This document shows, in pieces, positions 53,510-60,970 of a stretch of DNA of 64,000 nucleotides. Within the stretch, counting starts at the first letter, position 1, and the number at the start of each line of letters is the position of its first letter. Both the position numbers and the translations under genes were made by a program. Under the pieces are notes generated by a model. The model did no database searches, was not told where the DNA came from, and saw only the letters and a program-made list of their open reading frames with translations. The stretch is from Eubacteriaceae bacterium (GTDB taxonomy: Bacteria; Bacillota; Clostridia; Lachnospirales; Lachnospiraceae): positions 28,371-92,370 of the forward strand of contig CAJTCR010000018.1 of the NCBI GenBank assembly GCA_910574915.1, given 5' to 3'.

Positions 53510-54775
53510 ATGAAAACGAAAGCAGTCAGAATGTATGGAACAAGAGATTTAAGGCTGGAGGAGTTCGAGCTTCCTGCGATCAAGGACGATGAAATCCTCG
53601 TAAAGGTAATGAGCGACAGCATCTGCATGTCTACGTATAAGCTGGTAGAGCAGGGGAAGAAACATAAACGCGCGCCGCAGAATATCGATACCAATCCGAT
53701 TATTATCGGGCATGAATTTGCGGGAGTGATCGTAGAAGTTGGTGAAAAGTGGAAGGATCAGTTTCATCCAGGCATGAAGTTTGCACAGCAGCCTGCGCTG
53801 AACTACAAAGGGAGCCTGGCTTCTCCGGGATATTCCTATGAATTTTTCGGCGGCGCCTGCACGTACTGCATTTTCCCGCATGAAGTGATGGAGCTGGGAT
53901 GCCTGATGCCGTATGAGGGCGAGAGCTTTTTTGAGGCGTCGTTAGGCGAGCCTATGAGCTGCATTATCGGCGGCTATCATGGCAACTATCATACAAATAA
54001 GCGAAACCATGACCTTGCGGGCGGCACAAAGGAAGGCGGCGATATTATTATCCTTGGCGGCTGCGGGCCGATGGGGCTTGGCGCGGTCAGCTACGGCATC
54101 CAGTTTGAAAACAAGCCGAAACGCATCGTAGTAACGGATATCGACGACGCAAAGCTTGCACGTGCAAGAGAAGTGATACCAGAGTCTTATGCAGAGAAAA
54201 ACGGCGTAGAGCTTTTATATGTAAATACGGCGAAAATGGCGGATCCGGTCAAAGAGCTGAAAGACATTACCGGAGGCAAAGGCTACGATGATGTATTTGT
54301 ATATATTCCAAACCGCGCGGTTGCGGAACTGGGCGATCAGCTCCTTGCGTTTGACGGCTGCATGAACTTCTTCGCGGGGCCGACGGACAATCAGTTCAAG
54401 GCGGAGATCAACTTATATGATGTACATTATACAAGCCAGCATATCGTAGGAACAACAGGCGGCAATAACGACGACCTGATCGAAGCAAACGACCTGGCAG
54501 CAAAAGGAAAGATCGAGCCAGCCGTTATGGTAACACATGTCGGCGGTATTGACAGCATCGCGGACGCAACGCTGAACCTGCCAAATATTCCAGGCGGCAA
54601 GAAGCTGACCTATACACAGTTTGATATGCCGCTGACAGCCATTGAGGATTTTGCACAAAAAGGAAAAACAGACCCGCTGTTTGCAAAGCTCGACGAAGCC
54701 TGCAAAAAGAACCGGGGACTGTGGAGCGCTGAGGCAGAGCGGATCTTGTTTGAACATTTTGGAGTAGAAGTATAA
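53510..54775 (+). CDS. SorE-like zinc-type medium-chain dehydrogenase
   Basis: 421 residues, longer than most MDRs. Alcohol-dehydrogenase N-terminal domain with catalytic Cys in SDSICMSTYK and IIIGHEFAGVIVEVGEKW; long insertions; Rossmann motif ILGGCGPMGLGAVSYG and TDIDDAKLARAREV; C-terminal HVGGIDSIADATLNLPNIPG. Best pattern match is the sorbose-1-phosphate reductase (SorE) type, which interconverts glucitol-6-P and sorbose-1-P, acting on the carbon next to the phosphate-bearing one. In this locus it may oxidise the imported hexitol phosphate to a ketose-1-phosphate. A riboswitch-controlled operon begins just downstream. Confidence 0.82.
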   Translation: MKTKAVRMYGTRDLRLEEFELPAIKDDEILVKVMSDSICMSTYKLVEQGKKHKRAPQNIDTNPIIIGHEFAGVIVEVGEKWKDQFHPGMKFAQQPALNYKGSLASPGYSYEFFGGACTYCIFPHEVMELGCLMPYEGESFFEASLGEPMSCIIGGYHGNYHTNKRNHDLAGGTKEGGDIIILGGCGPMGLGAVSYGIQFENKPKRIVVTDIDDAKLARAREVIPESYAEKNGVELLYVNTAKMADPVKELKDITGGKGYDDVFVYIPNRAVAELGDQLLAFDGCMNFFAGPTDNQFKAEINLYDVHYTSQHIVGTTGGNNDDLIEANDLAAKGKIEPAVMVTHVGGIDSIADATLNLPNIPGGKKLTYTQFDMPLTAIEDFAQKGKTDPLFAKLDEACKKNRGLWSAEAERILFEHFGVEV

Positions 54776-54788
54776 ACTAAAATTTTTG

Positions 54789-54817
54789 TTGACGAAACAG
54801 CCACAAAACGCTATGAT
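54789..54817 (+). promoter_or_regulatory. Promoter of cobalamin-controlled operon
   Basis: TTGACG (54789-54794), 17-bp spacer, TATGAT (54812-54817); predicted start about 54824, at the riboswitch. Confidence 0.75.
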
Positions 54818-54823
54818 AAATAC

Positions 54824-55010
54824 CGGATCATTTGGGGAAACAGGTGTGATTCCTGTGCGAGCCCGTCGCCGTAACGCACGCAAAACACTGCGGGTCTGAC
54901 CAGACAACGGCTGTTGCAGCCAGTGCCACGGTCTGGAAGAAAAGCCATTGGAGAGATCTGAGAAGGCGGATCTGTAGAAGGTGCGAAGCCGGAATATCCA
55001 GGTAATCCAG
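54824..55010 (+). ncRNA. Cobalamin riboswitch
   Basis: Contains the conserved core GGGGAAACAGGTG...ATTCCTGTGCGAGCCCG followed by CGCCGTAACG (consensus GGGAA..GGUG.AA.UCC..GC..G.CCCGC.ACUGUAA), and a B12-box-like stretch AAGCCGGAATATCCAGGTAA near 54990. Senses a cobalamin to repress the genes downstream. No T-run terminator follows, so control is probably at translation initiation (a GCCGGCAGG-containing hairpin near 55030). Confidence 0.88.
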
Positions 55011-55073
55011 TCCTGACTGCAAAGCCGCGGGCGCCGGCAGGCAGAGGAAATAAAAACAAAGGAGAGTTACATT

Positions 55074-55625
55074 ATGCAAAAAAAATGCAGCAAACAAATT
55101 TTGTCATGCATCCTTTGTATCGTGCTGATTGTGGCTATGGCACTGTTTACAACTGGCTGTAATGGCAGTAGCGGATCACAGGCGAATGTGCCGACAGAGG
55201 CATCTGACGGAGATGGCGAAATAGCAGGAACAGATACGGCGGGGGATGAACCAGCCGGAGCGGACGCGGCAGGCGATGAAACAACTGGAGCGGATACAGG
55301 TACGGATGCGGACAGCAGCGTGCTTGGGGAAGGCAGCAAGGTATTTACATTTACGGTTGTGGATGAAGCGGGTGCACAGACACAGTTTGAAATTCACACA
55401 GACCAGGAAACAGTCGGAGCAGCTTTGGCGGAGCTTGGACTGATTGACGGTGACGAGGGTGAATACGGGCTTTATGTAAAGACAGTAAACGGCATTACAG
55501 CGGACTATGATACCGATGGTAAATACTGGTCTTTTTATATCAATGATGAATATGCGCAGACTGGCGTAGATGCGACTGACATTACTGAGGGAGACAGCTA
55601 TTCCTTTAAGATCGAAAAGGCATGA
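55074..55625 (+). CDS. DUF4430 lipoprotein (candidate corrinoid-binding protein)
   Basis: 183 residues. Hydrophobic signal with lipobox FTTGC, an acidic Asp/Thr/Gly/Ala linker (about 38-85), then a DUF4430 domain: KVFTFTVVDEAGAQTQFEIH, TVGAALAELGLIDG, YGLYVKTVNGITADYDTDGK, YWSFYINDEYAQTGVDATDI. DUF4430 resembles the C-terminal beta domain of transcobalamin/intrinsic factor. Located directly behind a cobalamin riboswitch and overlapping (ATGA) an S component, which supports a surface cobalamin-capture role. Inference, not proven. Confidence 0.85.
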   Translation: MQKKCSKQILSCILCIVLIVAMALFTTGCNGSSGSQANVPTEASDGDGEIAGTDTAGDEPAGADAAGDETTGADTGTDADSSVLGEGSKVFTFTVVDEAGAQTQFEIHTDQETVGAALAELGLIDGDEGEYGLYVKTVNGITADYDTDGKYWSFYINDEYAQTGVDATDITEGDSYSFKIEKA

Positions 55626-56143
55626 AGCTGACGACAAGGGAGCTGACCGTATTTGCGATGCTTGGAGCGGTTATGTATGCGTCCAAGGTCATATTGGAAT
55701 TTGCTCCGAATATCCATCTGCTTGGAGTGTTTACGATTGCGTTTACGATCGTATACCGGAAAAAAGCGTTGTACCCGATCTACATTTATGTGCTGTTAAA
55801 CGGGATGTTTTCAGGATTTTCGGCATGGTGGGTGCCTTATTTATATCTGTGGACGGTACTTTGGGGCTTTGTGATGCTGCTTCCAAAAAAAATGCCGCGC
55901 CTGATCCAGCCGATTGTATATATGGCGGTGTGCGCGGTGCACGGATTTTTATTCGGGACGCTGTATGCTCCGGTACAGGCGGTTTTGTTCGGGCTGAGCC
56001 TGGAAGGTATGGCTGCATGGATTGTGGCAGGGCTGCCGTGGGATTTTCTGCATGGAGTCAGTAATTTTTTCTGCGGCGTATTGATAATGCCGATTGTTTC
56101 CGTACTGCGCCTTGCAGAACGGTATGCGCAAACAAGCGAATAG
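55622..56143 (+). CDS. ECF-transporter S-component-like protein (predicted corrinoid uptake)
   Basis: 173 residues, about six hydrophobic helices. Opens RELTVFAMLGAVMYASKVIL, the S-component style with the AxxxA-type helix 1 that docks on EcfT, followed by INLL-like NIHLLGVFTIAFTIVYRKKA and a C-terminal NFFCGVLIMPIVSVL. No EcfA/EcfT genes are nearby, consistent with a group II ECF system sharing a common energising module. Overlap with the DUF4430 gene and riboswitch control predict cobalamin or precursor as substrate. Confidence 0.75.
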   Translation: MKLTTRELTVFAMLGAVMYASKVILEFAPNIHLLGVFTIAFTIVYRKKALYPIYIYVLLNGMFSGFSAWWVPYLYLWTVLWGFVMLLPKKMPRLIQPIVYMAVCAVHGFLFGTLYAPVQAVLFGLSLEGMAAWIVAGLPWDFLHGVSNFFCGVLIMPIVSVLRLAERYAQTSE

Positions 56144-56154
56144 CGGATAAAATA

Positions 56155-56196
56155 GACCGACAGGCTTGCAGTCACAGCCTGCCGGTTTTATTTTAT
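56155..56196. terminator. Bidirectional terminator between convergent units
   Basis: GACCGACAGGCT and AGCCTGCCGGTT pair, followed by TTATTTTATTT on the + side; the minus side carries A/T-rich sequence too. Serves the cobalamin operon and overlaps the end of the minus-strand MATE gene. Confidence 0.75.
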
Positions 56197-57557
56197 TTGG
56201 TTTTCTTTATTTGGTTTTGATTCGGAAAATATTTTTTGTATGTAAACAGAAGTACCACTGACAGTGCAGTCGTCAGGTAGTCCGTGATCGGCTGTGCCGC
56301 TGCAAGCATTGTGGCAGAGTCAAAGACGCGGCGCAGCAAAAACAGTACCGGGAGGTAAATAAGCCCCTGGCGGCTGATCGAGAGAATCAGTGCCGGCAGT
56401 GCCGCCCCTGTGGACTGTATGGCGTTGATAAATACAAACATTATGCCGATTACCGGGCCGGAATAAATATAAATACGGGCAAAAGACATGCCGTATGTAA
56501 ATGCGTCTGCGTCTTCCAAAAACGCATGTACGAGTGGGTCGGCGCCGCAGTAGCAGACAACGGTCATAACAGCGCTGATTGCAAAAGCAAGAATCATCGA
56601 AAATTTCATCACGGCAAGATAGCGGTCTTTGCTGCCAGCGCCGAAGCAGTATCCAAGGATCGGCTGGATACCAGTACCAAGCCCGATCAGGAGCATAACG
56701 ACGATCATATTTACTTTCATGGCGACGCCAAGCCCGGCGACTGCCATATCCCCATAGTCAGACATAATGTTGTTGACAATAATATTGGACAGGCTCATCA
56801 GGATGCTGTTGAGCGATGCAGGAATGCCGATGGCAAAGACGCCTGCGGCAATGCCGTTTCCCGCAAGGTAATATTTCGGATGGATAGACAGCGTTGCTTT
56901 TTTGGAAAGCAGGTGCCAGATATAAAATCCAGCCGCAAATACATTGCCAAGTACGGTTGCGATCGCAGCGCCCGCGACATCCCAGCCAAACCCAAGGATC
57001 ATTACAGGGTCAAGGATAATATTAATCAGGTTGCCGACGATCATTCCCATCATGGCGACCTGCGCGTTTCCTTCTGCACGGATAATGTTGCTAAAGCTGT
57101 TGCTGATAATCAGAAACGGAATTGCGGTAGATACGATGCGCAGGTACTGTGAAGCATAGCCGACCGTTTCTTGGCTTGCCCCGATTGCCATGCTGACTGG
57201 CGAAGCAAAGATAAAGATGACTACCATAGCGATCAAGCCGATGCAAAGCCCTGTCCAAAAACAGAACGAAGAAGCGTTTTTTGCCCTGTCCATCTTGCCT
57301 TCCCCAAGTGTCCTTGAGATCAGCGAGGTGCCGCCGATGCCAAAGAGCATACCGACAGCCATAAACAGTAAAAACGCCGGAGTCGCTACGGAAACAGCGG
57401 CGACCATATAGGCATCTTTTGTCTGGCCGATAAAAAATGTGTCAGCCAGGTTGTAGACCAGTACCATAATCATACTGATAATCGATGGAATAACATTGCT
57501 GATGACCGCTTTTGGCACGGGGGCGTCCCGGAATATTTCTGTTGTTTTGTCCTTCAT
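56193..57557 (-). CDS. MATE-family multidrug/cation antiporter 3
   Basis: 454 residues, 12 hydrophobic segments. Opens VISNVIPSIISMIMVLVYNL and TFFIGQTKDAYMVAAVSV; half 2 contains GIQPILGYCFGAGS. Minus strand, 29 bp downstream of a MarR-family gene, so probably co-transcribed and regulated by it. Ribosome site AAAGGAG 8 bp before the ATG. Confidence 0.92.
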   Translation of the reverse strand: MKDKTTEIFRDAPVPKAVISNVIPSIISMIMVLVYNLADTFFIGQTKDAYMVAAVSVATPAFLLFMAVGMLFGIGGTSLISRTLGEGKMDRAKNASSFCFWTGLCIGLIAMVVIFIFASPVSMAIGASQETVGYASQYLRIVSTAIPFLIISNSFSNIIRAEGNAQVAMMGMIVGNLINIILDPVMILGFGWDVAGAAIATVLGNVFAAGFYIWHLLSKKATLSIHPKYYLAGNGIAAGVFAIGIPASLNSILMSLSNIIVNNIMSDYGDMAVAGLGVAMKVNMIVVMLLIGLGTGIQPILGYCFGAGSKDRYLAVMKFSMILAFAISAVMTVVCYCGADPLVHAFLEDADAFTYGMSFARIYIYSGPVIGIMFVFINAIQSTGAALPALILSISRQGLIYLPVLFLLRRVFDSATMLAAAQPITDYLTTALSVVLLFTYKKYFPNQNQIKKTK

Positions 57558-57586
57558 ATAAAAATCTCCTTTCGTATTAAATGTAT

Positions 57587-58021
57587 TTAAAAGTTCTGGA
57601 ATGTTTCGGATTCCAGGTTGGCGTAGACTTGTGCAAGCATCCGTTCCAGGCTGTGCAGGTCTGACTTTGACAATCCGGCAAATAGGATCGCGTCCAACAG
57701 CGGGCGGCTTTCATTTAGTTCTGCCAGTACCTGCCGCGCGCGCCCGGTTATATGGATCGTTTTGGAACGGCCGTCACCAGAGGGTGCTTTATAAATAAAT
57801 CCATTTTTTTCCAGTATTTTCAGCACATGGATCGCGCTCGTATGTTTGACGCCAAAGTGCGCGGAAATATCGGTCAGCGTATGGGCATGATCCGGCTCTT
57901 TTGACAGGTATGCCAGCATATCAAACTGGGTACAGGTCAGCCCGTAGCTGCGCAATTTGTGGGTAAAGCTGGATTCAAGCTGGTTGTGGATTTTTTTTAA
58001 ATAGTATTTGATTTTGTCCAT
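57587..58021 (-). CDS. MarR-family transcriptional regulator
   Basis: 144 residues with winged-helix HTH: SYGLTCTQFDMLAYLSKEPD, TLTDISAHFGVKHTSAIHVL, wing KAPSGDGRSKTIHITG. Very likely represses the MATE pump gene behind it; ligand unknown. GAGG precedes the start. Confidence 0.9.
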   Translation of the reverse strand: MDKIKYYLKKIHNQLESSFTHKLRSYGLTCTQFDMLAYLSKEPDHAHTLTDISAHFGVKHTSAIHVLKILEKNGFIYKAPSGDGRSKTIHITGRARQVLAELNESRPLLDAILFAGLSKSDLHSLERMLAQVYANLESETFQNF

Positions 58022-58086
58022 AGGGGTGTCCTCGCTGGTGGTGCTTGAATGTAGTTTGATTGTGTGTGGCTTTTTTTAAACATGCT

Positions 58087-58200
58087 CAAGGAAGGGACGC
58101 CAGGAAAGGGGATGGGCACGCCCTGGCTTCTTACCATTCTTCCAAAGCCGCAGCCAGGGCGTGCCCATCCCCTCTCCTGGCTGTTCTTTGTAAGTGCTAC
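58087..58200 (+). repeat. Dispersed structured repeat, copy 5 (hairpin form)
   Basis: GGGACGCCAGGAAAGGGGAT ... GCACGCCCTGG and the inverted CCAGGGCGTGCCCATCCCCT are near-perfect arms around a short TTCTTACCATTCTTCC centre. Followed by CTGTTCTTTGTAAGTGCTAC, as in copies 2 and 3. Confidence 0.82.
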
Positions 58201-58474
58201 TAAAATAAGCCGATATGGTTGTCATTTACATATGACATTATTCAACCATGTGTTTTGCATTTACTATGAGCTCCATACGAATCTCTGGTGATATAAACAG
58301 CCGGAGGAGTGCTAATCCCCTCTCTTGGTTGATGTAGAGCATTTTTCAGTCACGCTGTAGTACTGGATATGTAGCAAGCTACATAATAAGGCAAAAGTTT
58401 GGAAATGTCAACCACAAAGATTTTGATATGTTTTTTACTTTTCTATACAATTTTACCAAAAAGTGCAGATTGTA
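58201..58474 (+). other. Gene-free stretch upstream of the exporter leader
   Basis: No gene. A tight inverted repeat TATGTAGCAAGCTACATA lies at 58368-58385, about 90 bp upstream of the promoter at 58475, and could be an operator. Confidence 0.35.
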
Positions 58475-58503
58475 TTGACAGAGCGTTAGAGATGGTATAT
58501 GAT
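58475..58503 (+). promoter_or_regulatory. Promoter of the ABC-exporter leader RNA
   Basis: TTGACA (58475-58480), 17-bp spacer, TATGAT (58498-58503). Predicted start about 58510, more than 700 bp before the first exporter gene. Confidence 0.75.
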
Positions 58504-58547
58504 AGCCTCATTACAGAAAAAGATTTAAGAAAATGGAGATCACACAT

Positions 58548-58586
58548 ATGTTACGAAGTACAGTAATGGAGAATGGTGCAAACTAA
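58548..58586 (+). CDS. Leader peptide candidate 1 (12 codons)
   Basis: ATG 58548 to TAA at 58584-58586 encodes MLRSTVMENGAN. AATGGAG at about 58532-58538 is a reasonable ribosome site. It lies 38 nt after the predicted transcript start and just before mutually exclusive hairpins at 58593-58635, the layout of a translated leader. Confidence 0.5.
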   Translation: MLRSTVMENGAN

Positions 58587-58592
58587 ATAGTT

Positions 58593-58640
58593 GCAGAAGG
58601 ATCATAGAGCCTTGGTCTTCTGCATTGGATGCAGGGCTTT
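58593..58640 (+). terminator. Mutually exclusive hairpins after leader peptide 1 (attenuator candidate)
   Basis: GCAGAAG (58593-58599) pairs with CTTCTGC (58617-58623). Alternatively AGCCTTG (58608-58614) pairs with CAGGGCT (58632-58638) followed by TTTTTC. The two cannot form together. The T-run is short. Confidence 0.45.
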
Positions 58641-58811
58641 TTCGTGGTTCTTTTGCCGGCAGTGTTTTGCCGGCGCATTTGCCTTACAAAGTGCTTACAT
58701 ATGTTTTCCTATATTTTGCGGGTATTTTGCAGTTATTGCAGAAAATCTTTGTTTGAGATTTTTAAGCTTATTTAGCTTAATTAAAATCAGACAGATCCCG
58801 CATAGTGAAAA

Positions 58812-58837
58812 GCATGACAGTATGTCATGTTTTTTAT
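58812..58837 (+). terminator. Terminator in the exporter leader
   Basis: GCATGACA, GTA loop and TGTCATG followed by TTTTTTATTTT. It would end most transcripts from the promoter at 58475 before the exporter genes. Confidence 0.8.
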
Positions 58838-58912
58838 TTTCGAACGAAACCGGATTCTGATACATTGAACGATCAGAAATGCGGCAGATATAGCGTATCG
58901 TATTTAAGGAGG

Positions 58913-58953
58913 AAATCATGCAGATGCTTTTAAGGCAGGGTGCATGATTTTTT
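58913..58953 (+). terminator. Attenuator hairpin containing leader ORF 2
   Basis: AAATCATGCA (58913-58922) pairs perfectly with TGCATGATTT (58941-58950) and runs into TTTTTT. The 5' arm includes the ATG, and the 3' arm contains the stop, of the 9-codon ORF at 58918-58947; the ribosome site AAGGAGG (58906-58912) lies immediately outside the stem. A ribosome on the ORF would prevent the terminator from forming. Confidence 0.7.
58918..58947 (+). CDS. Leader peptide candidate 2 (9 codons)
   Basis: ATG 58918 to TGA 58945-58947 encodes MQMLLRQGA, behind a strong ribosome site AAGGAGG spaced 5 bp from the ATG. Start and stop codons fall in opposite arms of the terminator hairpin at 58913-58953. Interpreted as a ribosome-sensing leader for the exporter; not proven. 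Confidence 0.55.
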   Translation: MQMLLRQGA

Positions 58954-59004
58954 GCATTGTTTTTTAAGATTCTTAGTCAAGCTTTAGTACTACAGCAAAC
59001 CAAC

Positions 59005-59190
59005 CCATATCAAACTTGCTTTGGCAACACTTGCGAAGAGCAGCCGGGAGAGAGGATTGGCATCCCCTGGCTGCGGCTTCTTACCATTCTGGAACGGACG
59101 CAGCCAGGGGATGCCAATCCTCTCTCCCAGCGTCCCTTCCTGTAAAAAATCCCCAAAGCAATTTAAACTTGCTCGTTGCACTAGAGAACA
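59005..59190 (-). repeat. Dispersed structured repeat, copy 6 (inverted orientation)
   Basis: Read on the minus strand it begins near CTAGTGCAACGAGCAAG, passes CTTTGGGGATTTTTTACAGG and GGGACGCTGGGAGAGAGG, then the CCAGGGGATGCC arm pair. Arms GGGAGAGAGGATTGGCATCC and GGATGCCAATCCTCTCTCCC are perfectly inverted. It lies between the attenuator and the first exporter gene, so the leader RNA would carry it. Confidence 0.82.
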
Positions 59191-59226
59191 ATACAAAAGT
59201 GCGATCTTAGAAAAGGAGGATGAACA

Positions 59227-60957
59227 ATGAGAAGAATACGTGTTTACATTGGAAAAAACTGGTATTTGTATCTGCTTGCAGTAGCGTGCATGGTCAGTGC
59301 GATTATGCTGGACATGCGCTATCCGGTCATTACAAAAAGCATTGTCGACGACGTGATTATGGACGGACGGCAGGATCTGCTTACAAGGCTGCTGGTCGGT
59401 ATCGTAGTCGTCGGTATCGGGCGCAGTGTGTGCGGGTATATAAAAGAATATTTGTTCGATGTGCTGGCGTCAAAAATAGGTTCGCAGCTTCGCAAAGATT
59501 TGTTTGGGCATATCCAGACGCTGTCGATTTCGTTTTTTGACAAAACCAATACTGGTGAGCTGATGGCGCGGGTGAAGGACGATGTGGACAAGATCTGGAA
59601 CGCGCTTGGCTTTGTCGGTATGCTGACGATTGAGGTAGCCGTCCATGTGACGTTTGTATTGGTGTGCATGTTCCGCTTAAGCGTCCGGCTGGCGTTTGTC
59701 CCGCTTTTGGCGATGCTTGTATGCGGGGCGGCTGCCATTTTGCTGGAACGCAGGCTGGATACGGTATATGAGCAGATCAGTGAAGAAAACGCCGAGCTTA
59801 CGACTGTAGCGGAAGAAAATCTGGCTGGCGTGCGTACCGTAAAGGCATTTGCGAGGGAAAAATTTGAGATTCAAAAGTTTTTGTCGCACAATGAGAGATA
59901 TTATGAGCTGAATATTACACAGTCGAAGATTATGGTACGCTATTATCCGTATTTTCAGTTGATTGGGAAAGCGCTGCCTGTGTGCATAGCTGTGCTTGGC
60001 GGCAGCCTGGTTATGCGCGGGGAGCTGACGCTGGGGGCGCTTGTGGCGTTTATCGAATACAGCCGCAACTGTACCTGGCCGATGGAAATGATGGGATGGC
60101 TGACCAATGACCTGTCTGCGGCAGTGGCGTCTTATAAAAAGCTGCAAAACATATTTGACGAGAAAGCGGAGATTACAGACGGCACGGATGCGCATGTATT
60201 GGAGCAGGTCAAAGGAGAGGTTTCGTTTGCGCATGTTTCGTTTGGGATGGATGGGAAGCAGATTTTAACAGATATTGATTTTCATATTCCGGCGGGGCAT
60301 ACGCTTGGAATTATGGGGGCGACCGGTTCGGGCAAGTCTTCCCTGATCTATCTGTTGCAGCGGTTTTATGATGCGGATCAGGGTACGGTGCGGCTTGACG
60401 GCACCGATGTGCGCACGCTGACACTGCGGCAGCTTCGCGGCAGCATCAATGTAGTATTGCAGGATGTATTTTTGTTTTCCGATACGATTGAGGAAAATAT
60501 TAAGATGGGAAAACGCAGGCAGCTTGCGATGAAAGACGTGCGAAAGGCGGCACGGGACGCGCAGGCGAGCGGCTTTATCGAAAAAATGGAGGAGCAGTAC
60601 CAGACGGTAATCGGAGAGCGCGGCGTCGGGCTGTCCGGCGGGCAGAAGCAGCGTATCAGCATTGCAAGGGCACTGTCGAAAAAAAGCCCGGTTCTTGTGA
60701 TGGATGACTCGACTTCCGCGCTTGATATGGAAACGGAGCATGAGATTCAAAAGATGCTCGATCAGCTTGGCAATACGACGAAAATCATTATTGCGCACCG
60801 GATTTCTGCGGTCTGCCATGCGGATGAGATTCTTTACCTGGAAAACGGCTGTATTGCGGAGCGTGGGACGCACCGCGAGCTGATGGAAAAGAAGGGCTTG
60901 TACTATCAGACGTTCCAGGCGCAGTATGGGCAGCTTCCTGAAAAAAACGGAGCGTAG
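59227..60957 (+). CDS. ABC exporter half-transporter A (degenerate-site subunit)
   Basis: 576 residues: six-TM domain (1-315), then NBD. Walker A GATGSGKSS, Q-loop LQDVFLFSDTI, canonical signature LSGGQKQR, Walker B VLVMDDSTSALD (Asp where catalytic Glu is expected), H-loop AHRISA. This asymmetry, with the next gene, matches heterodimeric exporters such as BmrCD/LmrCD. Likely exports drugs or peptides. Ribosome site AAAGGAGG precedes ATG 59227. Confidence 0.92.
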   Translation: MRRIRVYIGKNWYLYLLAVACMVSAIMLDMRYPVITKSIVDDVIMDGRQDLLTRLLVGIVVVGIGRSVCGYIKEYLFDVLASKIGSQLRKDLFGHIQTLSISFFDKTNTGELMARVKDDVDKIWNALGFVGMLTIEVAVHVTFVLVCMFRLSVRLAFVPLLAMLVCGAAAILLERRLDTVYEQISEENAELTTVAEENLAGVRTVKAFAREKFEIQKFLSHNERYYELNITQSKIMVRYYPYFQLIGKALPVCIAVLGGSLVMRGELTLGALVAFIEYSRNCTWPMEMMGWLTNDLSAAVASYKKLQNIFDEKAEITDGTDAHVLEQVKGEVSFAHVSFGMDGKQILTDIDFHIPAGHTLGIMGATGSGKSSLIYLLQRFYDADQGTVRLDGTDVRTLTLRQLRGSINVVLQDVFLFSDTIEENIKMGKRRQLAMKDVRKAARDAQASGFIEKMEEQYQTVIGERGVGLSGGQKQRISIARALSKKSPVLVMDDSTSALDMETEHEIQKMLDQLGNTTKIIIAHRISAVCHADEILYLENGCIAERGTHRELMEKKGLYYQTFQAQYGQLPEKNGA

Positions 60958-60970
60958 AAAGGAGATTATT

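Noticed and set aside
55570..56064. 164-codon + strand ORF overlapping the S component in another frame
   Set aside because: Shadow of the S-component gene; no membrane pattern or start context.
58064..59230. Several short ORFs on both strands in the exporter upstream region
   Set aside because: They derive from the palindromic repeat copies; only the two minute ORFs with ribosome sites and hairpin context were kept.
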